From Gammaproteobacteria bacterium (GTDB lineage Bacteria; Pseudomonadota; Gammaproteobacteria; Eutrophobiales; Eutrophobiaceae): a stretch of DNA of 64,000 bases. Position numbers and translations under genes: made by a program. The notes under the pieces are model-generated. The model did no database searches and was not told where the DNA came from. It worked only from the letters and a program-made list of their open reading frames with translations. Shown piece by piece: positions 1-9,093 of this stretch. The stretch covers positions 1,426,464 through 1,490,463 of the forward strand of contig SCUJ01000006.1 of NCBI GenBank assembly GCA_004297165.1. The letters are read 5' to 3'. Within the stretch, counting starts at the first letter, position 1, and the number at the start of each line of letters is the position of its first letter.

Positions 1-1
1 G

Positions 2-718
2 CCCTTTAAACCAACCCAACAAGAAATGTATTACGACCGCGCCTTAAAGATCGCGCAAGTACAATCACCCGAGGATAAGATCAAGTATGCCGATCTGTCC
101 CTGGAGGCCGGACGTAACGTCTTGCAATTCTCCAAGAGCAAGAAGGCAAGACCTTTTCTGGAGACGGCTTACCAACATTATATGGATCAATTCGGGGCCG
201 GCCATTTGAGTACTGCCCTTGCCTGTCTGGCGCTTGGAGAATTCCATTCCGCAAAAAGAGACTACGAAAAAGCGGAGGAATATTTACTCGGGTCACTCGA
301 AACCTTCACCTCGGACCCTGCATATCGGACCCCCGAAATACGCGCTCGCACCGTGCTCACCGGGATGTATGAATACTGGAACAAACGAGAGATGGCGACG
401 GAACAAATACTGGCCATCAGCAAGATATCTTCAGGGACATCAACTCAAGAAATGATCCCTGTGTACAGAGTGAACCCGGATTACCCAACTGAAGCCTTGT
501 CCAAAGGAAGTGACGGGTGGGTAATGTTGGATTTTACAGTCGACGAAACAGGCCAGGTTTGTGATGTCGTTGTGGAAGATTCCGAAGGGCATCCATTATT
601 CAAAGATGCGGCAACTGCCGCAATTAATAAATGGCGATACGTGCCTCGTTTCGAAAATGGGAAACCTGTCGCCACCCCGCATTTGAAAGCAAAGCTTACT
701 TTTGATGTGGAAGGATGA
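2..718 (+). CDS. TPR protein with TonB-type C-terminal domain (5' end outside window)
   Basis: The reading frame is already open at the window edge, so the N-terminus is missing. The visible 238 residues align with the C-terminal half of the next gene, so roughly 220 residues lie upstream. TPR-like helical pairs fill the first 130 residues. The last ~85 residues match a TonB C-terminal domain: a proline/tyrosine start (VNPDYPTEA), the GWVMLDFTVDETG strand and the WRYVPRFENGKPV strand. TonB C-terminal domains normally contact TonB boxes or peptidoglycan in the periplasm. Here the domain is fused to TPRs rather than to a Pro-rich TonB linker, so classic energy transduction is not implied. Tandem duplicate of the following gene, 97 bp away. 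The in-frame ATG at 26 is internal, not the start. Confidence 0.8.
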   Translation, partial: PFKPTQQEMYYDRALKIAQVQSPEDKIKYADLSLEAGRNVLQFSKSKKARPFLETAYQHYMDQFGAGHLSTALACLALGEFHSAKRDYEKAEEYLLGSLETFTSDPAYRTPEIRARTVLTGMYEYWNKREMATEQILAISKISSGTSTQEMIPVYRVNPDYPTEALSKGSDGWVMLDFTVDETGQVCDVVVEDSEGHPLFKDAATAAINKWRYVPRFENGKPVATPHLKAKLTFDVEG

Positions 719-815
719 CCCAAGACGATTTATAACCTGATTCGCGTAATAACTCACGATCACTTGCCGTACAGCGTCGGATCGACTCGTTGAATTAAAG
801 CAAAAGGAGGGAAAC

Positions 816-2201
816 ATGGAATACAAAAATCAATGCCTGTGCATCGCCCTGCTGATACTGAGTGTCGCCTGCTTGTCAGCGGAATCTCCACAGGCGCCGG
901 ACCCCGCCAAGTTGCAGGCATTTAATGTCGCGCAAAAAGAATTGGAAGAATATTTGAAAGAAGGTCAGATAGATAAGGCCCTGAATAAGGCCGAGAAAGC
1001 GTTGGCCTTGAGCCGTGAACTTTATGGCGATAGCCACAAGACCACGGCTGGCGCGGCGTACAACTACGGATACCTGCTGTATAAGGTGGGAAACTACAAG
1101 TTGGCAACGGAGATGCTGACAGATGCCATATCGATGCATGAAACAGCGTACGGAGCGGAGGCGCCTGAGTTAATCACTGTCCTGGCGGCATACGGTGAAC
1201 TCTTATCCATCACGGATAATTCGAGATTCGGGACCACCGAACAGCAATCTATCGCATTACACCGCGCCTTGAGCATTAAAAAACGGCACTCACCCGATGA
1301 TCGTGTGGGGTATGCGGATCTGGTAACGAGGGTGGCGCCCTATCTTTATAAGAAACAACCTGACAAGGATGAAGCGCTGCAAATGATGCAGGATGCCTTG
1401 GCTATATATGAGGATGAATTGGAGGAGAATGACCCTCAGCTAATTCCGTTATTGATGGCGCTGGGCGACGCCAACGCCAAATTCTTCGATTCCAGAAAAC
1501 AGAGGCCTTACTACAACCGTGCGTTAAAACTCACCAAGATAAATTTTCCTGATGACCCGATGCGTTACACGGACCTTACGCTGGAAATCGGACAACATAT
1601 CATGCGTCTATCCCAAAGCCCTGATTCGAAAAATTATATTGAAAGGGCATATTGGTATTACAAGAAAGAACTGGGCAAGGACAATGTCAAGACGGCGATC
1701 GCAGCGCTTGCACTGGGTGAGTATCACTTCTCCATGAAGGATTACAAGTCAGTAATAAAAAACCTCCCTCCTGTTATAGATGTCTTATCCAAAGACTCGA
1801 CATACCGGAACTATGAACAACACGCTCACGGTATGCTCGCGATTTGCTATGAAAATTTAGGCCGGAGCGAAATGGCGACGGAACACCTTCTGGCGATAGG
1901 CAGGGTATCGCCCTGGATCCCTGATCAGGATTACCGGCCCGTCTTCAGAGTTATACCAAATTATCCTGTAGAGGCTTGTTCGACTAAAAGCGAGGGATGG
2001 GTGACTCTCGATTTTACGATTGACAAGACCGGCAGCGTTCGGGATGCGACGATTACCGGTCACGAAGGACATGAATCATTCAAGGAATCAGCTTTGGATG
2101 CGGTCAAAAAATTCAGGTATGCACCCCGTTTTGTAGAAGGACAGCCAGTGGATTCGCCACATATACAGACAAGATTGATTTTTGTATTTGATGATGAATA
2201 A
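816..2201 (+). CDS. Secreted TPR protein with TonB-type C-terminal domain
   Basis: 461 residues. A hydrophobic signal peptide spans about residues 5-22 and ends in CLSAES; a cysteine at 20 gives only a poor lipobox, so Sec processing is as likely as lipidation. TPR-like repeats occupy about residues 30-370; phrases such as ALNKAEKALALSRELYGD and AAYNYGYLLYKVGNYKLA are typical. Residues ~375-461 form the TonB C-terminal domain (VIPNYPVEA, GWVTLDFTIDKTG, FRYAPRFVEGQPV). The start is set by AAAGGAGGG eight bases upstream of the ATG. It is the downstream copy of a tandem pair. A periplasmic scaffold or accessory role is inferred from architecture only; the substrate or partner is unknown. Confidence 0.85.
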   Translation: MEYKNQCLCIALLILSVACLSAESPQAPDPAKLQAFNVAQKELEEYLKEGQIDKALNKAEKALALSRELYGDSHKTTAGAAYNYGYLLYKVGNYKLATEMLTDAISMHETAYGAEAPELITVLAAYGELLSITDNSRFGTTEQQSIALHRALSIKKRHSPDDRVGYADLVTRVAPYLYKKQPDKDEALQMMQDALAIYEDELEENDPQLIPLLMALGDANAKFFDSRKQRPYYNRALKLTKINFPDDPMRYTDLTLEIGQHIMRLSQSPDSKNYIERAYWYYKKELGKDNVKTAIAALALGEYHFSMKDYKSVIKNLPPVIDVLSKDSTYRNYEQHAHGMLAICYENLGRSEMATEHLLAIGRVSPWIPDQDYRPVFRVIPNYPVEACSTKSEGWVTLDFTIDKTGSVRDATITGHEGHESFKESALDAVKKFRYAPRFVEGQPVDSPHIQTRLIFVFDDE

Positions 2202-2242
2202 CATCACAAAAATTCAAAATATTCATCTCACGAACTCATGTA

Positions 2243-2641
2243 TCACGGATCGCGTCGACCGATTTCCGGCGGAAACCGCCACCAGGTCGCGATGACGATC
2301 AGACCGAATACGGTATAGCCTAGCGTGAAGACCCAGGACGGGGCATCGTAGTAGAGCACTCGCTGCAACCAATGCTCGATGAAACTGCCCTCATACGCGG
2401 TGACTTGGGCCTGCGTACGCAGCCACGACTCAAGAGTAGTCAACGGACATACCATGCCGACCCAGGACTCCGCAACCACGACGGCGATGGCCACGAGATG
2501 CGCCAGCCTGAACCATAAGGCATTCACCCACCGCCATCCCCGGAGATTGCCGAGGACGATCAGGACGAGGCCGAAGACGACGAATACGACGATGGCGACA
2601 TGCAATGCCAGCACCATGTCGGCGAGCAGTTGATACGGCAT
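2243..2641 (-). CDS. DUF2784 family inner-membrane protein
   Basis: 132 residues with about four predicted transmembrane helices (near residues 8-30, 45-65, 70-85 and 105-125). The conserved pattern of the DUF2784 family is visible: an N-terminal MPYQLLADMVLALHVAIVVFV helix and the WVGMVCPLTTLESWLR segment with a C-P-L-T-x-x-E-x-x-L-R signature. The family has no assigned biochemical function. The start ATG lies one base after the stop of the YdeI-like gene, so the two are probably co-transcribed. It is convergent with the TPR/TonB gene; the 41 bp between them contain no obvious terminator. Confidence 0.8.
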   Translation of the reverse strand: MPYQLLADMVLALHVAIVVFVVFGLVLIVLGNLRGWRWVNALWFRLAHLVAIAVVVAESWVGMVCPLTTLESWLRTQAQVTAYEGSFIEHWLQRVLYYDAPSWVFTLGYTVFGLIVIATWWRFPPEIGRRDP

Positions 2642-2642
2642 C

Positions 2643-3200
2643 TCACTTCAAACCCAATGGTTTGCCCTCGATCAACAAACCGATGGCTTCCTTCAATCTT
2701 CTCTGCTTCGTCTCTTCCCGTTTCGCGGTATTGATCCAGCCGAGATACATGCGTTGCTGGGAAGGCGTGAGTTTTCGGAAATTCTCCAACGCCGGTGGTT
2801 GGTTGCGTAAGGCCTCACGGATCTGGGGCGTCAGCTTGATGGAAACCCGCGGTTTGGCATAGCCGCGATCGGTCGGCGGCCGTTCCAGGCCCGCCGGCAT
2901 CAGACGCCCTTCGGCCTTGAGCCGGGCATAGTGTCCGCGATTCACGTCCGACCAACGGCTGCCGGGCTGGCGCGGCGTGAACTTGCGGGCAAAACGGTCC
3001 TCATCGAGACGCTTGACGAGGCTGTCGATCCAGCCGAAGCAGAGCGCCTCATCGAGGGCATCCGCATACGTAATGCATTTCCGCCCCGTATGGACCTTGT
3101 GGAAGATGAGCCAGACCTCCGTTTCGCGATCATGATGCCTGGCCAGCCACTTGCGCCATTCCTCCGGCGTTCGCGCCGCGAAGGTTTTAAGCGATTTCAC
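2643..3200 (-). CDS. YdeI/OmpD-associated family protein
   Basis: 185 residues, recognised by the N-terminal pattern FAARTPEEWRKWLARHH, the block YADALDEALCFGWIDS and the C-terminal R/K-rich helix with the GWINTAKREETKQRR motif, all typical of YdeI-like proteins (some annotated as bacteriocin-protection proteins). The molecular activity is not established. The open frame extends far upstream of 3200, but that extension is Arg/Pro-rich antisense-like sequence overlapping two other genes. The GTG at 3198-3200 overlaps the MNT stop as GTGA, a typical coupled junction, and gives the family's usual N-terminus. It belongs to the run of minus-strand genes from 4246 to 2243. Confidence 0.82.
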   Translation of the reverse strand: MKSLKTFAARTPEEWRKWLARHHDRETEVWLIFHKVHTGRKCITYADALDEALCFGWIDSLVKRLDEDRFARKFTPRQPGSRWSDVNRGHYARLKAEGRLMPAGLERPPTDRGYAKPRVSIKLTPQIREALRNQPPALENFRKLTPSQQRMYLGWINTAKREETKQRRLKEAIGLLIEGKPLGLK

Positions 3201-3529
3201 TCGCGACCTGCTTGCACCACGATATGCGTCGCTTCGATCTCGCGCCTGAAACTCTCCGGGATGCGCGCCCAGTCCATCACGTCCACATGAATCGGCAGGT
3301 TGCTTTCGATGAAAGCCTCCTTGAGCGCCCCCAGGGAAGGGGTTTCTTGCCAAGGATCGGCCGGGTTGCGCAGCACGAGATCGAGATCGCTGGCCTCGTG
3401 GCCGCCTCCGTTGACGCGGCTGCCATAGGCCCATACCTCCGCGTCCGGTGCATATTCTCGCAGCAACGTCTGGACTTGTTGCAGATATTTCGCCGGCAGA
3501 TCGAGCATGGTTACGGCGGAGGCGGTCAT
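3197..3529 (-). CDS. MNT-domain nucleotidyltransferase, antitoxin of HEPN/MNT pair
   Basis: 110 residues of the minimal nucleotidyltransferase fold. The active-site signature GS-x10-D-x-D is intact: G36 S37 followed by D48 and D50, with a third candidate acidic residue in the DVMDW strand near residue 84. In characterised HEPN/MNT modules the MNT protein AMPylates a tyrosine of the HEPN toxin and so neutralises it; that is family knowledge applied here, not something shown by the sequence. It lies five bases after the HEPN gene and overlaps the YdeI-like gene by four bases, so all three are likely on one transcript. Confidence 0.85.
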   Translation of the reverse strand: MTASAVTMLDLPAKYLQQVQTLLREYAPDAEVWAYGSRVNGGGHEASDLDLVLRNPADPWQETPSLGALKEAFIESNLPIHVDVMDWARIPESFRREIEATHIVVQAGRE

Positions 3530-3534
3530 GAAAT

Positions 3535-3963
3535 TTATTCCTTGCCGCCGAAGCGGGCGCGCAGCCCGGTTTCCAGCGTCCTGGCATCGGCGAGAAAGCC
3601 GGGCAACAGGGAAAGTGTCTCCTTGACGAAACCCTCGCCGTAATCGTGGGCAGTGTTGTTGCGATTATCGCGATAAGCAAACCAGCGCTCGACTTCAGTA
3701 ACACCCATCAGACCATGATTAGCGGCGGTTCGCAGCAGTTCCTTCACGGGAAGGGAATCGAGTTTCCGGCTGCCATGGCCATAGTCTCTAAGCGCCCGCC
3801 TGATGAGCTTGAAGGCGGTCTCCTGAGTGAGTTCGTAACCCTTGACGATGGCGTTACGAAAGACTTCCTGCTCGATGTCCCCCGGCGCGGCTTTCCGGTA
3901 TAACGCGAGCGAGGATTCAAGGGTATCGATGCAGCGCTTGAGATGATCGGTATTGAGGTTCAT
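3535..3963 (-). CDS. HEPN-domain toxin (HI0074-like nucleotidyltransferase substrate-binding protein)
   Basis: 142 residues, all-helical. It carries the HEPN ribonuclease signature R-x4-H as R101-NNTA-H106 followed by D107 and Y108, within YRDNRNNTAHDYGE. Y108 sits where AMPylated tyrosines occur in characterised HEPN toxins. Family members cleave RNA (tRNA in some cases) and are held inactive by the partner MNT protein. The toxin gene precedes the antitoxin gene by five bases, the usual order for this module. The catalytic residues look intact, so the system may be functional. The GYD gene stops four bases upstream of its start. Confidence 0.85.
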   Translation of the reverse strand: MNLNTDHLKRCIDTLESSLALYRKAAPGDIEQEVFRNAIVKGYELTQETAFKLIRRALRDYGHGSRKLDSLPVKELLRTAANHGLMGVTEVERWFAYRDNRNNTAHDYGEGFVKETLSLLPGFLADARTLETGLRARFGGKE

Positions 3964-3967
3964 CTAT

Positions 3968-4246
3968 CTACCCGAGCAGCTTGTCAAATTCCTTAATACT
4001 CATCGCCGGGGCCGTGTTGATCGAAACCGCCAGGAGCCGGCTGAGCGCCACCGAGGCCTTCATTGCGCTCGCGTTGTCGGGCAGTTCGACGACGAGCACC
4101 AGATCGGTATCGCCGAGCAGGGCATAGCCCGCCTTGAGTTCACCGCCGTGTTCCTTGAGCAGTTCCGTGGCTTCATCGGTGCGCTTCCCGCTGATGCCCT
4201 TCAAAGACTTCGAGGTGTATTTTACGGACATGATAAAAGTAGCCAT
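3968..4246 (-). CDS. GYD-domain protein
   Basis: 92 residues, matching the small GYD family: an N-terminal MATFIMSVKYTSKSLKGI strand/helix, the GYALLGDTDLVLVVELPDN core containing the family's G-x-x-D block, and a C-terminal helix. It is a predicted ferredoxin-like alpha/beta fold and cytosolic. The family's function is unknown. A strong Shine-Dalgarno sequence (AAGGAGG) sits seven bases before the ATG, making it the likely first gene of the transcript running into the HEPN/MNT pair. Whether it has any part in the toxin-antitoxin system is unknown. Confidence 0.8.
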   Translation of the reverse strand: MATFIMSVKYTSKSLKGISGKRTDEATELLKEHGGELKAGYALLGDTDLVLVVELPDNASAMKASVALSRLLAVSINTAPAMSIKEFDKLLG

Positions 4247-4323
4247 GAAATGCCTCCTTACCCTTTCGAGTTGGTTATGATGGACACGGCGTCGTTAAAG
4301 TCTAGTCGCGCCGGATCGCCGTT

Positions 4324-5094
4324 TCAATCGGTTATGCGTTGACACGCTGGCAATCCGCCGGCAAGGACGTTGCGATGCATCGCGGCGATATCGTAGGCAT
4401 GCGCCGTGGTTTCCTCCCGCCCGCCGCGCCAGGCATATCCGAAGTTCGTTTCCCCAATTTCGATCCCGAGTTGGCCCTGGGCGGATGCGGCGCCAGCCGG
4501 CGACCCTGCCCCGGAAATACATGGCTCGCCCTGTTGATCGAGCCCCACGATAAAGGGATACATATCCACCACGAACTGATGCCGCCCCGTCTCCAGTCTG
4601 CCGGTCGAATACAGCCTTCCGTCCACTTGGCGTCGGGTTGCGCCGAGATATAACACCGCATCAGCCGGGTTCAACGAGTGTAATACGGGGATAATTCCGG
4701 CGGCGTTGACCGTTGCCGACAGATCGATGACGTACGATACCCGCACGCCGATTTCCTCGCCACGCCGCGAGAGGATCGGTTCATCGCGCACCTCACTGAT
4801 GCGCGTGGCGGCGATAGCCCGCTCGCCCAATACTTGCTCGATCCGGTCCATGGTCAGCAGCACTGCCGGCGCGAGCCCCGCCATCAAGACGCCCACGCCC
4901 ACGACGATCAATCCTCGTTGCAGTCGGGATCGCGATGCAAACCGGCCCGCCGACCACCAGGTCAACGCGGGTGCAATTAACAGATAGGCCAGGGCGACGA
5001 GCCCCAAACCGGACGGACCATGACGAGCGACCGCGCCCAGCCAGAGCGCAATAAAGGCCTCCAGTATGATGAAACCGATCGCGATCGCTTTCAT
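4324..5094 (-). CDS. Membrane protein of unknown function
   Basis: 256 residues. Three hydrophobic helices lie near residues 2-22, 27-47 and 61-83, followed by a ~170-residue soluble domain that is probably periplasmic. I recognise no family. The soluble part has one cysteine pair separated by about 60 residues (in EPCISG and LPACQR) that could form a disulfide in the periplasm. The start ATG overlaps the stop of yaiI as ATGA, so translation is probably coupled and the two genes share a transcript. It ends 77 bp upstream of the GYD gene's start. Confidence 0.6.
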   Translation of the reverse strand: MKAIAIGFIILEAFIALWLGAVARHGPSGLGLVALAYLLIAPALTWWSAGRFASRSRLQRGLIVVGVGVLMAGLAPAVLLTMDRIEQVLGERAIAATRISEVRDEPILSRRGEEIGVRVSYVIDLSATVNAAGIIPVLHSLNPADAVLYLGATRRQVDGRLYSTGRLETGRHQFVVDMYPFIVGLDQQGEPCISGAGSPAGAASAQGQLGIEIGETNFGYAWRGGREETTAHAYDIAAMHRNVLAGGLPACQRITD

Positions 5095-5537
5095 GGGCGC
5101 TTGCTCAATATCTTGTCCAGTTGATTCGCGAAGGCATGCCGATCGCCATGGTTCAGCGCCTTCGGACCGCCGGTGACGATTCCGCTGCCCCGCAAGGTGT
5201 CCATGAAATCGCGCATGGTGAGGCGGTCCCTGATCGTGTCGCTGGTATAAAGTTCGCCGCGTGGATTGAGCGCCAGCCCGCCTTTCTCAAGCACTGCCGC
5301 CGCCAGCGGGATATCCCCGGTGATCACCAGATCGCCAGCCGCAAGCCGTTTGACGATCTCGTTGTCGGCCACATCAAAACCGGAGGCCACTTTCAGGGTA
5401 CTGATGAGGGGAGATGCGGGTATGCGCATGGTTTGATTGGCGACCAGGGTCAGCGAAAGTCCGGTCCGCTCCGCCGCGCGATACAGGATCTCCTTGATCG
5501 CAACCGGACAGGCATCCGCATCCACCCAGATCTTCAT
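5091..5537 (-). CDS. yaiI: YaiI/YqxD family protein (UPF0178, DUF188)
   Basis: 148 residues, close to the E. coli YaiI length. Signature segments are the N-terminal [18 protein letters not shown], the [17 protein letters not shown] block and the C-terminal [19 protein letters not shown]. The family is PIN-like in fold, with conserved aspartates suggesting metal-dependent nuclease chemistry, but no substrate is established. It is the upstream member of a two-gene unit with the membrane protein, overlapping by four bases. The 88 bp between it and the ABC transporter ATPase stop show nothing recognisable. Confidence 0.88.
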   Translation of the reverse strand: MKIWVDADACPVAIKEILYRAAERTGLSLTLVANQTMRIPASPLISTLKVASGFDVADNEIVKRLAAGDLVITGDIPLAAAVLEKGGLALNPRGELYTSDTIRDRLTMRDFMDTLRGSGIVTGGPKALNHGDRHAFANQLDKILSKRP

Positions 5538-5625
5538 AACTTGGTAAAACTGGTTGGAGTCATATACAACACAGGTAGGTCAGGATGCCATGGATAATCG
5601 AAAATGATTCCGCCCCTGAATAATC

Positions 5626-7257
<1,632 letters not shown>

Positions 7258-7265
7258 AGTGTCAC

Positions 7266-8141
7266 CTAGTCCGTGGCCGCTCGCGGGTCCAGCGCATCGC
7301 GCAGACCGTCGCCGAGGAAATTGAGTGAGAACAGGGTGAGGGACAAGGTGGCCGCGGGGAAGAACAGCAGCCAGGGATATTCCTCCATGGTCTCCACCCC
7401 ATAAGAGATCAGCAAGCCCCAGGAACTCTGCGGCGGCTGGATCCCCAGCCCAAGAAAACTCAGGAAGGATTCCAGCAGGATCACGTTGGGGATGGTCAGG
7501 GTGGTGTAGATGATGATCACGCCGAGCACATTGGGCAGGACATGCCGGTACATGATCCGGGACCGCGGGAGGCCCATGACGATTGCCGCCTCGATGTATT
7601 CCTGCCGGCGGATCCCGAGCACCTGGCCGCGGACGATCCGCGCCATGGTCAGCCATTCCACCGCGCCGATGGCCATGAACAGGAGAAACATATTGCGGCC
7701 GAAGATCACCATCAGCAGGATGATGAAGATGGTGAAGGGCAAGGCATAGAGGATATCCACGGTTCGCATCATCACGGCGTCCGTGCGCCCGCCGGCGTAA
7801 CCCGATACCGTTCCCCAGAGCACGCCGATGGTGAGCGCGACCGCCGTCGCCAGAAAGCCCACGGCGAGCGACACCCGGCTGCCGTAGAGGATCAGGGTCA
7901 GCAGGTCACGGCCAAAGGCATCCGTGCCAAGCCAGTGGGCGCCAGAAGGCGGCGTGGCGCCGAGATCGAGGTCCTGCGCCGAATAGGAATAGGGCGCGAT
8001 CCAGGGCGTGAGCAAGGCGAGCGACACCATCACCGTGAGTACACAGAGCCCGAGCATGGCCAGACGATTGCGGGAGAGACGCCGCCAGGCATCCTTCCAG
8101 AGAGAGGGGCTCGAACGGGCGTTATCCATTTCCATAGTCAC
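7266..8141 (-). CDS. oppC: Oligopeptide ABC transporter permease, OppC/DppC type
   Basis: 291 residues with the N-terminal OppC extension, six predicted transmembrane helices and the inner-membrane component motif EAAIVMGLPRSRIMYRHVLPN (E-A-A-x3-G), which docks with the ATPase. The conserved HWLGTDAFGRDLLTLILYGS after helix 1 is diagnostic of the DppC/OppC family. It forms the translocation pore with the OppB-type permease. The start is uncertain: GTG at 8141, or ATG codons at 8135 and 8129 in the same frame, none with a strong Shine-Dalgarno sequence. It sits seven bases after the oppB stop and eight before the fused ATPase start. Confidence 0.9.
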   Translation of the reverse strand: MTMEMDNARSSPSLWKDAWRRLSRNRLAMLGLCVLTVMVSLALLTPWIAPYSYSAQDLDLGATPPSGAHWLGTDAFGRDLLTLILYGSRVSLAVGFLATAVALTIGVLWGTVSGYAGGRTDAVMMRTVDILYALPFTIFIILLMVIFGRNMFLLFMAIGAVEWLTMARIVRGQVLGIRRQEYIEAAIVMGLPRSRIMYRHVLPNVLGVIIIYTTLTIPNVILLESFLSFLGLGIQPPQSSWGLLISYGVETMEEYPWLLFFPAATLSLTLFSLNFLGDGLRDALDPRAATD

Positions 8142-8148
8142 GGAAATT

Positions 8149-9084
8149 TCAGCCCCCGGCCGACTTGCCGCTGCGTAACCGCGGGTTCATCCAGGCGGCG
8201 ACAATATCCGCGAGCAGATTGAAGACGACGATGAGCACCGCGAAGAAGATGGTCATGCCGAGGATCAGGGTGTAGTCGCGGTTGAAGGCCGCCTGTACGT
8301 AGTAGCGCCCGAGCCCGGGGATCTGAAAGATGGTCTCGACCACGAAGGACCCGCCGAGGAGCCCTGCGAGCGCCGGACCCATGAACGAGATCACCGGTTG
8401 CATCCCGCCGCGCAGGGCGTGCCGCAGGACGATCATCGACTCGGAGACGCCCTTCGCCCGCGCCGTGCGGATGAAATCCTGGCTCAGGATCTCCAGCATC
8501 CCGCCGCGGGCGAGCCGCGAGATATAAGCCGCGTAGACGAAGCCCATGGTCACCGACGGCAGGATCTTGTCGCCCGGTATGTAACCCCAGCCCGAGACCG
8601 GCAGCCATTCCAGCCAGATGCCCACGATCAGCACGAGCAGCGGGCCCAGTACATAAGACGGCAGGCAGATCCCGATCATGGCGAGCGACATGGGGACATA
8701 GTCCTGCCACGTATTCGGTCTGAGCGAGGCGATCACCCCGGAGCTGATGCCGACCAGCAATGCAATCAGAAGGGCGTAAGCCCCCAGCTCGAAGGTCACC
8801 GGCAGACCCGCGCCGATGATCTCCGTCACCGTGCGGCCGGAATACTTGAATGACGGTCCGAAATCGCCTTGCGCGATATTCTTCAGATACTCGATATATT
8901 GGGTCACGAGGGGCTGATCGAGTTTGTAATAGGTCCGGAGGCCCTTCATCACCTCCACTGGCAGGGCCCGCTCCTGACTGAAGGGATCGCCGGGGGCGAG
9001 GCGGACCATGAAGAAGGAGGCGGTGATCACGATCAGGAGCACCGGGAGGGCCTGCAACAGTCGTTTCAAGATGAAGGCAGGCAT
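8149..9084 (-). CDS. oppB: Oligopeptide ABC transporter permease, OppB/DppB type
   Basis: 311 residues. The N-terminus MPAFILKRLLQALPVLLIV and the following VRLAPGDPFSQE segment are characteristic of OppB/DppB permeases. About six transmembrane helices are present. The EAA-like cytoplasmic loop reads DFIRTARAKGVSESMIVLRHALR. It pairs with OppC. The gene starts nine bases after the binding-protein stop, supporting a single oppABC-DF transcript. Confidence 0.92.
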   Translation of the reverse strand: MPAFILKRLLQALPVLLIVITASFFMVRLAPGDPFSQERALPVEVMKGLRTYYKLDQPLVTQYIEYLKNIAQGDFGPSFKYSGRTVTEIIGAGLPVTFELGAYALLIALLVGISSGVIASLRPNTWQDYVPMSLAMIGICLPSYVLGPLLVLIVGIWLEWLPVSGWGYIPGDKILPSVTMGFVYAAYISRLARGGMLEILSQDFIRTARAKGVSESMIVLRHALRGGMQPVISFMGPALAGLLGGSFVVETIFQIPGLGRYYVQAAFNRDYTLILGMTIFFAVLIVVFNLLADIVAAWMNPRLRSGKSAGG

Positions 9085-9093
9085 CGTGGGTAT

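Noticed and set aside
3201-3704. N-terminal extension of the YdeI-like frame
   Set aside because: It overlaps the MNT and HEPN genes and has antisense-like composition; the GTG at 3200 overlaps the MNT stop in coupled fashion.
7258-7656. N-terminal extension of the fused ATPase frame
   Set aside because: The extension overlaps oppC and is Arg/Pro-rich; the family's N-terminus begins at 7257.
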